DNA of 64,000 bases, taken from assembly GCF_020172085.1 (NCBI RefSeq), contig NZ_JAIVAT010000008.1, positions 186,001 to 250,000 of the forward strand, in the 5' to 3' direction. The notes under the pieces were generated by a model. It saw nothing but the letters and a program-made list of their open reading frames with translations, was not told where the DNA came from and ran no database searches. The stretch is from Rossellomorea aquimaris (GTDB taxonomy: Bacteria > Bacillota > Bacilli > Bacillales > Bacillaceae_B). This document shows, piece after piece, positions 53,876 through 62,167 of this stretch. Each line of letters starts with the position of its first letter. Positions within the stretch are counted from its first letter, which is position 1. The position numbers were made by a program, and so were the translations under genes.

Positions 53876-53900
53876 ACCAGTGCGCCTGTGGGCGTGCTGG
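53876..53900 (+). terminator. Terminator after rsfA
   Basis: ACCAGtGCgCC / GGcGtGCTGGT stem followed by TTTTTTATTG, 12 bp beyond the stop. Confidence 0.8.
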
Positions 53901-54058
53901 TTTTTTATTGGGATTGGTGAATGGATATAGAATCTTTTTCTACAAAACTTAAAGTTTGTCCATTTTGGTTCAAAACAGTTACCTAAAACCTATTTTAACT
54001 GTATATTAGATGCTTTAGAACGGAGTTTTGGTTCATGGAGGGGCTAGTATAAACGGCG

Positions 54059-54175
54059 ATTGCGTCATTTTAATTTTTATTGCGTCAAAATCCGGGGTAA
54101 TTGCGTCAATTCTGAATTTATTGCGTCGAAATCAACCATGATTGCGTCATTATTTTATTTATTGCGCTTTTTACC
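54059..54175 (+). repeat. Phased short-motif array C (six ATTGCGTC units)
   Basis: TTGCG occurs at 54060, 54080, 54101, 54121, 54142 and 54162, steps of 20, 21, 20, 21 and 20 bp. The first five units have ATTGCGTC(A/G)A/TT; the last is ATTGCGCTTTTT. It lies between the converging ends of rsfA and lipL and shares the motif of arrays A and B. The rest of 53901-54231 shows no gene. Confidence 0.92.
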
Positions 54176-54231
54176 ATTTTCACCCAATAAAAAACGGACC
54201 CCGATACAAACCGAAGTCCAACTCTCCCAAT

Positions 54232-55074
54232 CTATCCCAACACTTTCTCATTCCGATCAACAACCCGTTGATAATAGTTCTCGTACATCCCATACTCTTC
54301 CCCTTGAAGAGCACTGCTGTAAAATTCACCACTGAACCCCTTCAACGATTGCAGGAAGCGGAGCATCACGTCTTGAATCGAGAATTCGACTCCAAGTAGC
54401 TCCGATAGAGATGCCATCACATCGGGTTCAATAACAGGAAACGTAAACTTCGTCTCCCCATCCTTCAACCCGGTCTCATAAAATCGCTGGATCAGCTTTG
54501 CCCGTTCAGAACCGCTTCCGCCCACACAGAGGTACACCTGAACAGCTACCCCGTTCCGGATTCTCCGCTGGGAGATCCCTGCGAACTTCTGGTCATTGAT
54601 ACTGAGATCATAGCTGCCTGGACAGTAAGACTGTGTGATCTCCTTCGCTTCGATCTCCACATCGAAATCCTTGAACATTTCCTGAACGAGTAACCACATG
54701 GCATCATAGCCACGGTTAATGTCTATCCCCTTTTCAGAATCCGGGAACACCAATGATAGGTTCAGTACCCCTTCATCCAATACTACTGCTAACCCACCTG
54801 AGTTTCGTACAATATATTGATAGCCTGCCTCTTCCAATCCCTTTAAGGCATCAGAAAGGAACGGCAGCTTCGTATCTTGAATACCTAATACAACCGTTTG
54901 ATGATGGACCCACGAGCGTGCCGTCGGGTCAGACTGACCTGCTCCAATTGCCGTACATAATGTATCATCCATGGCAAACGACTGCAGGGCCCCAAACATC
55001 GGTCCTAAACTTGATTGATCAATCACTCTCCATCGGTCTTGACGAAGCAGTGCATACGCTTTTTCCTTATCCAT
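54232..55074 (-). CDS. lipL: Octanoyl-[GcvH]:protein N-octanoyltransferase LipL
   Basis: Moves octanoyl groups from GcvH to E2 subunits in the bacillar lipoate pathway. The 280-residue protein has the biotin/lipoate ligase-like fold, with R-N-S-G-G-L-A-V (about 90-97) and the acyl-enzyme Cys in [10 protein letters not shown] (C151), the position typical of LipL (C150 in B. subtilis). AAGGAGA precedes the ATG. It stands alone between rsfA and pta, as in the ywf region of B. subtilis. Confidence 0.93.
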   Translation of the reverse strand: MDKEKAYALLRQDRWRVIDQSSLGPMFGALQSFAMDDTLCTAIGAGQSDPTARSWVHHQTVVLGIQDTKLPFLSDALKGLEEAGYQYIVRNSGGLAVVLDEGVLNLSLVFPDSEKGIDINRGYDAMWLLVQEMFKDFDVEIEAKEITQSYCPGSYDLSINDQKFAGISQRRIRNGVAVQVYLCVGGSGSERAKLIQRFYETGLKDGETKFTFPVIEPDVMASLSELLGVEFSIQDVMLRFLQSLKGFSGEFYSSALQGEEYGMYENYYQRVVDRNEKVLG

Positions 55075-55258
55075 AACGCTTCTCCTTCACTGACAACATG
55101 CGAGCTCATTATACCATATGAAAGGGGGTTGCTGAAAAAGAGGTTGGACAATCCAAGGGTTCGCTTCTGGTTTGCTTGTTAAAATCTAAGTTTTTTTAAC
55201 AGTTGAATATCCCTCACTCTTTACCTGTCAAAAATAAAAACTCCAACAGGCAAACAAA

Positions 55259-55286
55259 AAACCGGACCCCTATAAGGACCCGGTCA
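55259..55286 (-). terminator. Terminator after pta
   Basis: ACCGGGTCC / GGGGTCCGGT (with one bulge) followed by TTTTTTG on the minus strand, 16 bp after the pta stop. Confidence 0.8.
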
Positions 55287-55301
55287 TACACATCATATAC
55301 C

Positions 55302-56273
55302 TTACAGCGCCTGAGCAGCCGTAATCAATGCAAGCTTATACACGTCTTCTTCGTTACAACCGCGTGAAAGATCGTTCACAGGTGCGTTCAATCCTTGAAG
55401 GATCGGGCCTACTGCTTCGAAGTTTCCTAGGCGTTGGGCAATTTTGTATCCGATGTTTCCTGCTTCAAGGCTTGGGAATACGAAAACGTTGGCATTACCT
55501 TGAATGTCGGCATCAGGTGCTTTTTTCTCTGCAACCGATGGAACGAAGGCAGCGTCGAATTGGAATTCTCCGTCAACAGTCAGTTCAGGTGCTTTTTCTT
55601 TTGCGACAGAAACAGCTTCCACCACTTTTTCCGTTTCAGGTGATTTTGCCGAGCCTTTTGTAGAGAAGCTCAACATCGCAACGCGTGGGTCGATGTCGAA
55701 CATTTCAGCTGTTTTCGCACTTTCAATCGCGATTTCTGCAAGATCCTGGCTGTCAGGTGAAATGTTGATGGCACAGTCTGCGAATACATACTTCTCGTCT
55801 TCACGTACCATGATGAAGACACCAGACGTTTTGCGGACACCTTCTTTTGTTTTGATGATCTGGAGGGCAGGGCGAACCGTATCCGCCGTTGAATGGGCTG
55901 CTCCGCTTACAAGACCGTGTGCTTGTCCTGTGTAAACAAGCATCGTTCCGAAGTAGTTTCCGTCCAACAGGATTTTCTTCGCATCTTCTTCTGTCGCCTT
56001 TCCTTTACGACGCTCTACGAATGCTTTTACAAGCTCGTCCATACCAGGGAAAGAAGCAGGGTCTACGACGTCACATCCGTCAAGCTTTACACCAATCTTG
56101 TCAGCTTGTGCGTTTACCTCGTCTACGTTTCCAACAACGATCGGCGTCAGGATGCCGTCGCTTGCCAGACGGGATGCAGCAGTAAGAATACGCTCATCCG
56201 TTCCTTCAGGGAAAACGATTTTTAACTCTTTGCCTTTTACTTTATCTGTTAATGTGGTAAATAAGTTGCTCAA
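55302..56273 (-). CDS. pta: Phosphate acetyltransferase
   Basis: Converts acetyl-CoA and phosphate to acetyl phosphate in overflow metabolism. The 323-residue protein is the short, class I Pta: it begins with the catalytic domain (I-V-F-P-E-G-T-D-E-R) and has G-L-V-S-G-A-A-H-S-T-A-D-T-V-R-P (about 121-136) and the C-terminal N-D-L-S-R-G. TTG start with GGAGG 8 nt upstream. It is divergent from hemQ, as in B. subtilis. Confidence 0.96.
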   Translation of the reverse strand: MSNLFTTLTDKVKGKELKIVFPEGTDERILTAASRLASDGILTPIVVGNVDEVNAQADKIGVKLDGCDVVDPASFPGMDELVKAFVERRKGKATEEDAKKILLDGNYFGTMLVYTGQAHGLVSGAAHSTADTVRPALQIIKTKEGVRKTSGVFIMVREDEKYVFADCAINISPDSQDLAEIAIESAKTAEMFDIDPRVAMLSFSTKGSAKSPETEKVVEAVSVAKEKAPELTVDGEFQFDAAFVPSVAEKKAPDADIQGNANVFVFPSLEAGNIGYKIAQRLGNFEAVGPILQGLNAPVNDLSRGCNEEDVYKLALITAAQAL

Positions 56274-56573
56274 TAGAGGAACCTCCTTGATTTATACATA
56301 TCCAATCTTAGAATACTCTTCTCATATAGGAATTCAAGGAAAAGGAGAAATGTTATCGGTTTCACACTAAAAGTCTTTGTATTCTAACAATTCCTTTTCT
56401 GCTTTACCCGTTCTTTCATACTCATAAGCATGCTACCTAGGATAGTGTGTTCCAGAAATCCCCCTGTTATCCACGATTTGTGCCATTTTAGCGACATCGG
56501 GTTTTGTTATCTTCCTCTAAGGTCAAACTATGATATAGTAAAGTTGGAAATAGTACTTTAAGGAGTGATTACG

Positions 56574-57320
56574 TTGGCAGAACCGGCACAAACATTAGAT
56601 GGTTGGTATTCCCTGCATGATTTTCGCGCGATGGACTGGACTTCATGGAAGATGCTTCCGAGTGAAGAAAGAGCTTCGGCGATTTCAGAATTCCACCGTT
56701 TCTTAGATGGATTAAACAGTACACAGGATGCGAAAGAAGGAAGTCATGCCCTCTACACGATTGTTGGGCAAAAGGCGGACTTCATGCTAATGATCCTTCG
56801 TCCGACAATGGAGGAATTAAATGAGCTTGAAACAGAATTCAACAAGCTGAAAATTGCTGAATTCACGATTCCGACATTCTCTTATGTTTCTGTAGTGGAA
56901 CTTGGCAACTACATGCCTTCAGAAGGCGACCCTTACGAGAATCCATATGTACAGGAGCGTATCTACCCAATCCTACCGAAAGCGAACCACATCTGCTTCT
57001 ACCCAATGGACAAGCGCCGCCAGGGCAATGATAACTGGTACATGCTGCCGATGGAAGAACGTCGTGACATGATGAGAAGTCATGGGATGATTGGCCGCCA
57101 GTACGCAGGAAAAGTGAAACAAATCATCACGGGATCCGTTGGTTTTGACGATTATGAGTGGGGTGTCACTCTATTCGCTGATGATGTGCTTCAATTCAAA
57201 AAGCTTGTATACGAAATGCGTTTTGATGAAGTAAGTGCGCGCTTCGGAGAATTCGGTGCCTTCTACGTAGGAAACTTGTTGAAAGAAGAAGCGATCGAAA
57301 AATTCCTTCATGTGAATTAA
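56574..57320 (+). CDS. hemQ: Coproheme decarboxylase HemQ
   Basis: Final enzyme of the coproporphyrin-dependent heme route in Gram-positives, turning iron-coproporphyrin III into heme b using peroxide. The 248-residue chlorite-dismutase-like protein begins [17 protein letters not shown] and has the conserved [10 protein letters not shown]-x-D-N-W-Y-M-L-P (about 140-157; the reactive Tyr and Lys lie here) and the distal heme His in M-R-S-H-G-M-I-G-R (about 166). A TTG at 56574 with AAGGAG 8 nt upstream is the start; the frame is open three codons more. It is divergent from pta. Confidence 0.95.
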   Translation: MAEPAQTLDGWYSLHDFRAMDWTSWKMLPSEERASAISEFHRFLDGLNSTQDAKEGSHALYTIVGQKADFMLMILRPTMEELNELETEFNKLKIAEFTIPTFSYVSVVELGNYMPSEGDPYENPYVQERIYPILPKANHICFYPMDKRRQGNDNWYMLPMEERRDMMRSHGMIGRQYAGKVKQIITGSVGFDDYEWGVTLFADDVLQFKKLVYEMRFDEVSARFGEFGAFYVGNLLKEEAIEKFLHVN

Positions 57321-57330
57321 TTATAAATAG

Positions 57331-57358
57331 AACGACAAGCTGCCTACAGCTTGTCGTT
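57331..57358 (+). terminator. Terminator after hemQ
   Basis: AACGACAAGCTG / CAGCTTGTCGTT, a 12-bp perfect stem with a CCTA loop and a TTTTTATTTTT tail. Confidence 0.92.
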
Positions 57359-57417
57359 TTTTATTTTTAAAAGGCTATTTCCCTCGTAAACATTGCTTTT
57401 TATTGTAGCGAGAGGTG

Positions 57418-57668
57418 GTTGATTTCCGCTCCAGGTACTCGCTTTCCGCGGGGCTGGCGGTGAGCCTCCTCGGGCTTCGCCCTGTGGGGTCTCAAGATCC
57501 AGCTCTGGCGGCTAGGCCCTCGAGGTCATAAGCTAAATGGGCCAAGAAGGCAAAATACGCCTTCCCAGCCCATTCATCTTATGCTTGTCGGGCCTGAGCA
57601 AGCCACCTCCGCTTTTCGTTCTGTCCAGCGTATCCCGCAGGAGTCGAGTACCTTCCGCTCCAATCAAC
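57418..57668. repeat. Family Q element split by a nested family P element
   Basis: The left half (57418-57497: GTTGATTTCCGCTCCAGG...GTGGGGTCTCA) and the right half (57630-57668: TATCCCGCAGGAGTCGAG...CAATCAAC) match the intact element at 16395-16514. Between them sits a family P unit. The break falls in the middle of the Q palindrome. This, with the next element, accounts for the 814-bp gap between hemQ and cwlJ, in which no gene is seen. Confidence 0.88.
57498..57629 (-). repeat. Family P element nested inside the family Q element, reversed
   Basis: Read on the minus strand it starts GAAAAGCGGAGGTGGCTTG, continues with AGGCCCGACAAGCATAAG and ends CCGCCAGAGCTGGA, matching the units at 47768 and 944. 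The middle palindrome (TGGGAAGGCGTATTTTGCC...) has diverged. A second GCTGGACAGAAC end fragment is attached on its right side (57618-57629). Confidence 0.85.
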
Positions 57669-57804
57669 TGTCCAAGCATAAATGCTTCAGTGTTACCGTG
57701 TAAATGTAATAATTATACAATCAAGTCATTTTCTTGGACGCAGGATCGATTATAGCTACTATACTATTGATCTTTATTATTACTGGTTTTTTATTAACCA
57801 TTTA

Positions 57805-57974
57805 GCTCTGTCAACACTTGCAACTTTAGAGGATGAAGGGAACTGCGTAGACTCCTACGGAAAACGGGCGTGCCGAGACCCCAGAAGCGAACTGTGCTGA
57901 GGAGGCTCGGCCGAACGTCCGTGGAAAGCGGAGCAGTTCCCTTCACCCTCGGGCAAAGACTCAGGTGACAGAGC
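57805..57974. repeat. Large GC-rich palindromic element with Q-like core
   Basis: Outer inverted ends GCTCTGTCA (57805-57813) and TGACAGAGC (57966-57974), inner arms GAAGGGAACTGC / GCAGTTCCCTTC, and a core GACTCCTACGG...GTGCCGAGACCCC...GAGGAGGCTCGG...CGTGGAAAGCGGAGC that is the reverse orientation of the family Q core. About 170 bp can fold into one long hairpin. Confidence 0.75.
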
Positions 57975-58063
57975 ATATGCAGGATCATAGCCTATGTAAG
58001 AATAACGAAAAATCTTTGCGAGAAAAGACTTTAAAAAGAACCCTGCTTCTCCAAAAAACACAC

Positions 58064-58092
58064 GAATATATTATTCCCACCCAACATAGACA
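58064..58092 (+). promoter_or_regulatory. Sigma-E-like promoter of cwlJ-gerQ
   Basis: GAATATA (58064-58070) and CATAGACA (58085-58092), 14 bp apart, resemble the sigma-E -35 and -10 elements, about 45 bp upstream of cwlJ. B. subtilis cwlJ is mother-cell expressed under sigma-E. Confidence 0.6.
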
Positions 58093-58134
58093 TGAAATAG
58101 TGAGACATAGCATCTTCTAAAGTGAGGTGGGAAG

Positions 58135-58557
58135 ATGGCTGTTATTCCTTATAACGAGAAGGAAGTGAAGCTCCTTGCTCGACTGATGAGGGCTGAAGCC
58201 GAGGGTGAAGGACAGCAAGGTATGCTGATGGTAGGGAACGTCGGGGTGAACCGGGTTCGATCGGATTGCCTTGACTTCAAGAAGTTAGTGAATCTACAGG
58301 ATATGGTGTTTCAAAGTCCTGGTGGATTCGAAGCAACCCAGAAAGGTTACTTTTATCAACGGGCCAGGCAAAAGGAAATCGATTTGGCGCGGAAGACCAT
58401 TAAAGGTGGCAGGTACCACCCTGCGTCTTATTCCCTTTGGTTCTTTAAACCCGCCGGCAATTGCCCTGCCAAGTGGTATAACCAGTCCAACTCGGGACGA
58501 TTCAAATCCCACTGTTTCTATCAACCCACTAAAGGTGATTGCCCGAAAGTATATTAA
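58135..58557 (+). CDS. cwlJ: Spore cortex-lytic enzyme CwlJ
   Basis: Coat-associated cell wall hydrolase needed for Ca-dipicolinate-triggered germination. The 140-residue protein is a Hydrolase_2 (SleB/CwlJ) domain without signal peptide or peptidoglycan-binding repeats; the catalytic Glu is in R-L-M-R-A-E-A-E-G-E (about E21), and W-F-F-K-P-x-G-x-C-P (about 102-111) is conserved. AGGTGGG precedes the ATG. It is followed 24 bp later by gerQ, whose product localises CwlJ. Confidence 0.95.
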   Translation: MAVIPYNEKEVKLLARLMRAEAEGEGQQGMLMVGNVGVNRVRSDCLDFKKLVNLQDMVFQSPGGFEATQKGYFYQRARQKEIDLARKTIKGGRYHPASYSLWFFKPAGNCPAKWYNQSNSGRFKSHCFYQPTKGDCPKVY

Positions 58558-58581
58558 GTTCATTCAAAGGAGGTATTCGGT

Positions 58582-59052
58582 TTGGCGAACCAACAATCAA
58601 ACCCTTATATGCAAGGGTATAATCAATCTGCCTATAATCCTTATGGTCAGTATTACGGCGGGGGGCAAGGTCAGGGGCAATATTATCCCCAGCAGCAAGG
58701 TGGTGGGAATTATCAAATCCCTTCACCGACAAATGCTCCTGCACCATCCCAGAATGTTCCGGGCATGCTTCCGATCGAAGAATCGTATATCGAGAATATT
58801 CTCAGATTGAACAAAGGAAAAGTAGCGACGGTGTATGCGACTTTTGAAAACAATAAGGAGTGGAATGCCAAAGTATTTAAAGGAATCATTGAAGCCGCTG
58901 GCCGGGATCATCTTATCCTGAGCGATCCACAAACCGGGACACGGTACCTCATTCCGATGATTTACTTAGATTACATTACATTCGATGAAGAAATTGAATA
59001 TGAGTACCCCTATGGTGCAGGCGGTTCGATGCAAGGATACTCCCAACGATAA
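58582..59052 (+). CDS. gerQ: Spore coat protein GerQ
   Basis: Coat protein needed for CwlJ to be assembled in spores and a substrate of transglutaminase cross-linking. The 156-residue protein has an N-terminal half rich in Gln, Gly, Tyr and Pro (about 1-60, e.g. Y-Y-G-G-G-Q-G-Q-G-Q-Y), then the conserved domain beginning L-P-I-E-E-S-Y-I-E-N-I-L-R-L-N-K-G-K (about 64-81). TTG start with AAAGGAGG 8 nt upstream. Cotranscribed with cwlJ. Confidence 0.94.
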   Translation: MANQQSNPYMQGYNQSAYNPYGQYYGGGQGQGQYYPQQQGGGNYQIPSPTNAPAPSQNVPGMLPIEESYIENILRLNKGKVATVYATFENNKEWNAKVFKGIIEAAGRDHLILSDPQTGTRYLIPMIYLDYITFDEEIEYEYPYGAGGSMQGYSQR

Positions 59053-59056
59053 AAAA

Positions 59057-59092
59057 ATACCCTGTAAGGAAATCAACTTCCTTACAGGGTAT
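59057..59092. terminator. Bidirectional terminator between gerQ and the DUF423 gene
   Basis: ATACCCTGTAAGGAA / TTCCTTACAGGGTAT, a 15-bp perfect stem with an ATCAAC loop, A7 on one side and TTTTC on the other. Confidence 0.95.
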
Positions 59093-59100
59093 TTTCATGT

Positions 59101-59472
59101 TTATAAGGTCTTTGCCGCAAAAATAATGAGAAGGATCCAGGCTGCGAGGAAGCTGACTCCACCAAGTGGTGTAATCGCCCCTAGCACTTTAACGCCTGAG
59201 ATACTCAATACGTAAAGGCTTCCCGAGAAGAGAATCGTTCCGATCAGCATCAGCCACCCTGACCAGGAAAGCAGGGATGTAGGGGTGACATTTCCCATCA
59301 GAACCCCGACAATGATGATTCCGATGGCATGGAACATTTGATAAAGAACCCCGGTATTCCATATATCAATGTATTTCTCTGAAATCTTTCCTTGTAATGC
59401 GTGGGCACCGAACGCTCCTAACGCAACGGATAAAAAGGCGTTGATGGCTCCGATAATGATAAATGTTTTCAT
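59101..59472 (-). CDS. ywdK: DUF423 family membrane protein
   Basis: A 123-residue protein with four transmembrane helices and the DUF423 signature A-L-G-A-F-G-A-H-A-L (about 17-26), corresponding to B. subtilis YwdK by position. AGGAGG precedes the ATG. Function unknown; often annotated only as a conserved membrane protein. Confidence 0.9.
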   Translation of the reverse strand: MKTFIIIGAINAFLSVALGAFGAHALQGKISEKYIDIWNTGVLYQMFHAIGIIIVGVLMGNVTPTSLLSWSGWLMLIGTILFSGSLYVLSISGVKVLGAITPLGGVSFLAAWILLIIFAAKTL

Positions 59473-59487
59473 GATGATCCTCCTAGA

Positions 59488-59775
59488 CTAAAAGTCAAAT
59501 AGTGAATTGCCGTTGGCCCCATCGTCCGTTTCAAGGGGCTCTTCTTTCTGGATGGTAACAGGCTTCTGTACCGGCTGGGATTCTTGGAAATAGGTTTGCT
59601 GGGGTTGTGAATACGTCGGTTGGGCAGAAACCCCATTGTTTTCCTCCAACAGTACTTCACATAGTGCTTTTATTGAATACACATGTTCGCGGATCTGCTG
59701 GGACTTTTCTGCAGACTTCACTTTCCCGAGTTCATGTTCGATTTTTTTGATTAATGATTGATGTGGGATATTCAC
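59488..59775 (-). CDS. ywdI: YwdI family protein
   Basis: A protein of about 95 residues with a helical N-terminal half (I-P-H-Q-S-L-I-K-K-I-E-H-E-L) matching YwdI and a Pro/Gln-rich disordered tail. A GTG at 59775 with AGGAG 9 nt upstream is the start; the ATG seven codons earlier lacks one. It lies between ung-associated genes and ywdK as in B. subtilis. Function unknown. Confidence 0.8.
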   Translation of the reverse strand: MNIPHQSLIKKIEHELGKVKSAEKSQQIREHVYSIKALCEVLLEENNGVSAQPTYSQPQQTYFQESQPVQKPVTIQKEEPLETDDGANGNSLFDF

Positions 59776-59855
59776 GCTTGTTGACTCCTTCCACAAGATC
59801 TTTCATACAGTATGTACGTCTTTATCCTAATTCTTATTGAAGGATTTCGCAAATA

Positions 59856-60032
59856 TCATCTTTGTTTCGGCTTGAATTTCATACAGGGACTTCCCGAGGA
59901 TTGAAACACCACCTGTGAAGGCATGGCTTTCGATTTAAAGCCGTACCCTTTGCAACCTCTGGGATGTGCCTGCTCCCACGTCGTATAAAAATAGTGACAC
60001 TGGAAGCAATTGATCCTACCTTCCTTTTTCAC
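59856..60032 (-). CDS. Cys-rich mini-protein encoded with ung
   Basis: A protein of about 58 residues with C-F-Q-C-H-Y-F-Y (about 8-15), a middle Cys in P-R-G-C-K-G-Y-G-F-K-S and a last Cys in S-S-G-S-P-C-M-K-F, so four cysteines probably bind zinc. The pattern W-x-x-x-x-P-R-G-C...F-x-S-x-x-M-P-S is conserved in many short proteins beside ung in bacilli, often mislabelled uracil-DNA glycosylase. GTG start at 60032 has GGAGG 8 nt upstream; earlier in-frame starts at 60083 or 60068 would run across the parS site. Role unknown. Confidence 0.8.
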   Translation of the reverse strand: MKKEGRINCFQCHYFYTTWEQAHPRGCKGYGFKSKAMPSQVVFQSSGSPCMKFKPKQR

Positions 60033-60051
60033 ACAGCTTTCCTCCCCGGAG

Positions 60052-60067
60052 TGTTTCACGTGAAACA
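60052..60067. promoter_or_regulatory. parS: parS site (ParB/Spo0J binding)
   Basis: TGTTTCACGTGAAACA is an exact match to the bacterial parS palindrome that nucleates Spo0J/ParB spreading and SMC loading near the replication origin. It lies just upstream of the Cys-rich gene start and ends 4 bp before the ung stop codon. A perfect 16-bp match is not expected by chance in 64 kb. Confidence 0.93.
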
Positions 60068-60070
60068 TCG

Positions 60071-60742
60071 CTACTTTATACACCAGTCGATCTCAGCCAT
60101 CCCTTGTTCACGCAGAAACCCGTTCGCTTTGGAATACGGTTTGCTCCCGAAGAATCCCCTGTGAGCTGATAACGGACTTGGATGTGGCGCCGTCACGATG
60201 TAATGCCTGGATGAATCGATGAGGGACTGCTTCGCCTGTGCCGGTTTCCCCCACAGCATAAACACCATCGGCTTGTCCCGTTCATTCAAAATAGAAATGA
60301 CGCGATCGGTGAACTGTTCCCACCCCTTCCCTCTGTGGGAGTGGGCCTTGCCATCCTGTACAGTCAGCACTGTATTCAATAAAAGGACGCCCTGTTCCGC
60401 CCATTTTACGAGTGAACCATGAGCGGGAACCGTACAGCCCATATCCTCATGAAGCTCCTTATACATGTTCCGCAATGATGGAGGGATCTTCATCCCCTTT
60501 TTCACAGAGAAGCTTAACCCCTCTGCCTGATTCGGTCCATGGTATGGATCTTGTCCCAATAAGACGACCTTCACGTCCTCATAGGCTGTGTAGTGAAAAG
60601 CGTTGAAGATATCGTGCATGGGAGGATATGTGGTGTTCGTTCCATATTCCCGTTTCAGCCATTCTCTTAAGTTTCGGTAGTATTCCTTGTGGAGTTCATC
60701 CTTTAGGACATGGTCCCAATCATTTTGAAAAATTGCTGACAC
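60071..60742 (-). CDS. ung: Uracil-DNA glycosylase
   Basis: Family 1 UDG that removes uracil from DNA for base excision repair. The 223-residue protein has the catalytic Asp in G-Q-D65-P-Y-H-G, the uracil pocket F-S-V and L-N-T, and the H187-P-S-P-L-S-A-H loop. A GTG start at 60742 has AAAGGG 9 nt upstream. A DUF4230 gene lies 15 bp upstream. Confidence 0.96.
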   Translation of the reverse strand: MSAIFQNDWDHVLKDELHKEYYRNLREWLKREYGTNTTYPPMHDIFNAFHYTAYEDVKVVLLGQDPYHGPNQAEGLSFSVKKGMKIPPSLRNMYKELHEDMGCTVPAHGSLVKWAEQGVLLLNTVLTVQDGKAHSHRGKGWEQFTDRVISILNERDKPMVFMLWGKPAQAKQSLIDSSRHYIVTAPHPSPLSAHRGFFGSKPYSKANGFLREQGMAEIDWCIK

Positions 60743-60757
60743 GAACAGACACCCTTT

Positions 60758-61519
60758 CTAGTTTTGAAACTTAATCTTAATGTCGTAACCTAATTGTTCA
60801 AAGAAACCCTTTAATGATTTTTCAGCGTTTTTCTCAGCAGCTTGAAGGATGCCCTGTTCGATGGCTTCCTGACTGATTTGATCCTTTGCCACTTCTGCTA
60901 GGGCAAATCCTTCATTCCAATCCACATCGTTTCGAAAAATCCCTTCTACAGAAAACGTCTTAATGTTGTCTGTATCAATGGACGGCTCCTGAAGGATCTC
61001 AGCATGTGGAAGGGTAAGCTCGATTTCCTTCTTCTCTTCATTCACTACTATATCCCCGTCATTGATACCTTGTAAATCCACCCCTGCGAGGACCGTTCCG
61101 GGTACGACCATCAGAAGCTTCCGTTTTGTCCCTGGGATATCCGCATTGATTTCCTTCCCGAACAGTTGATTATCTTCCTGCTCGATCACGGCTTTCACAA
61201 ACCCCTGGGCTGTAGCCAATGAGCTCATCTCCTGAATCCGTTCGACAAACGACCCCTTCTCTTCTGTAAACGTAGAACCCGATAACCATGAATAGATCCC
61301 TATCGCATACCCTCCGGCCAATAGTGCTAGGACCAGGAGGATCAGCGCCGCTCTCCTCTTCCAGATGATCATAAGCGATCTGGTCACCCCCATACGCCTT
61401 CTGCTTCTATTGTCATATGCCAAGGAGGCACCTGTTTCTCTTTCAGTTGCTTTCAAATCCGCCAGAATCGCTTCCATCTCTTGTATTTTTTTGTATTGAC
61501 TTGTCAAATTTTCCACCAT
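60758..61519 (-). CDS. DUF4230 domain membrane protein
   Basis: A 253-residue protein: a cytoplasmic N-terminal coiled segment (1-50), one transmembrane helix (about 55-75) and an extracytoplasmic DUF4230 domain (about 90-250; A-T-A-Q-G-F-V-K-A-V-I near 100, V-P-G-T-V-L-A-G-V-D near 139). The start is ambiguous: GGAGG abuts the first ATG, so a GTG or TTG a few codons later may be used. Function unknown; possibly cotranscribed with ung. Confidence 0.8.
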   Translation of the reverse strand: MVENLTSQYKKIQEMEAILADLKATERETGASLAYDNRSRRRMGVTRSLMIIWKRRAALILLVLALLAGGYAIGIYSWLSGSTFTEEKGSFVERIQEMSSLATAQGFVKAVIEQEDNQLFGKEINADIPGTKRKLLMVVPGTVLAGVDLQGINDGDIVVNEEKKEIELTLPHAEILQEPSIDTDNIKTFSVEGIFRNDVDWNEGFALAEVAKDQISQEAIEQGILQAAEKNAEKSLKGFFEQLGYDIKIKFQN

Positions 61520-61596
61520 CCTCCCTTCTATTATAGGAAATAATGTAGAATCTTGGAAACAATTATTCTATCTAAATTGCTTCTATATTATGGAAA

Positions 61597-61621
61597 GTTT
61601 GATTTTGACAAAACCGGGAAA
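61597..61621 (+). promoter_or_regulatory. Sigma-B-like promoter of the general stress gene
   Basis: GTTTGA (61597-61602), 13 bp, then GGGAAA (61616-61621) resembles the sigma-B consensus GTTTAA-n12-15-GGGTAT, 37 bp upstream of the start. Confidence 0.6.
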
Positions 61622-61657
61622 AGAAGGGTCAAGACATAAAAATTGGAGGGAATGAAC

Positions 61658-62008
61658 ATGTATAAAGTACAAACAGCCGAGAATGTGGTAGAGGCAAAAA
61701 GAGAAATTGAAGTGTTCACAAATGAAGGCTACTCCAAAGATGACATCTATGTGTTTGCACATGACAAACACCGCTCCAAACATATCACAGAGGCAACCGA
61801 CACAGAATCCACTGGTGTGAAAGAACAGGGGATCATTGAATCCATGGGGAACCTCTTCAATAGCCGCGGAGATGAATTGCGTTCGAAAATGAAGTCCGTT
61901 GGGTTGAACCAGGCTGAGGCAGATGCCTATGAAGAGGAACTCGATAAAGGGAAACTCGTGATCGTCGCTTCCAAAGAAGCAACCGATAATGATGCGAAGC
62001 CATTCTAG
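61658..62008 (+). CDS. General stress protein (YflT domain)
   Basis: A protein of about 116 residues with the YflT heat-shock-protein domain at the N terminus (Y-K-V-Q-T-A-E-N-V-V-E-A-K...G-Y-S-K-D-D-I-Y-V-F-A-H-D) and a charged, helical C-terminal part. Homologs are sigma-B-dependent general stress proteins of unknown mechanism, consistent with the promoter-like element upstream. GGAGGGA stands 6 nt before the ATG at 61658. Confidence 0.88.
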   Translation: MYKVQTAENVVEAKREIEVFTNEGYSKDDIYVFAHDKHRSKHITEATDTESTGVKEQGIIESMGNLFNSRGDELRSKMKSVGLNQAEADAYEEELDKGKLVIVASKEATDNDAKPF

Positions 62009-62034
62009 GTTAACGATTAATCATGTCACACAAC

Positions 62035-62060
62035 AAGAGGCGTCAATAGACGTCTTTTTT
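62035..62060 (+). terminator. Terminator after the general stress gene
   Basis: GAGGCGTC / GACGTCTT stem (one wobble) with an AATA loop, followed by TTTTTTTATT. Confidence 0.8.
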
Positions 62061-62167
62061 TTATTGAAATGCCTGCCAAAAGAATTTGTATTTACCCGTC
62101 ACTTATTATATTCTTTAGTCAGACTTTTACACTGAGAACGAGCTATTTTCATAGGAGGAATGCAACC

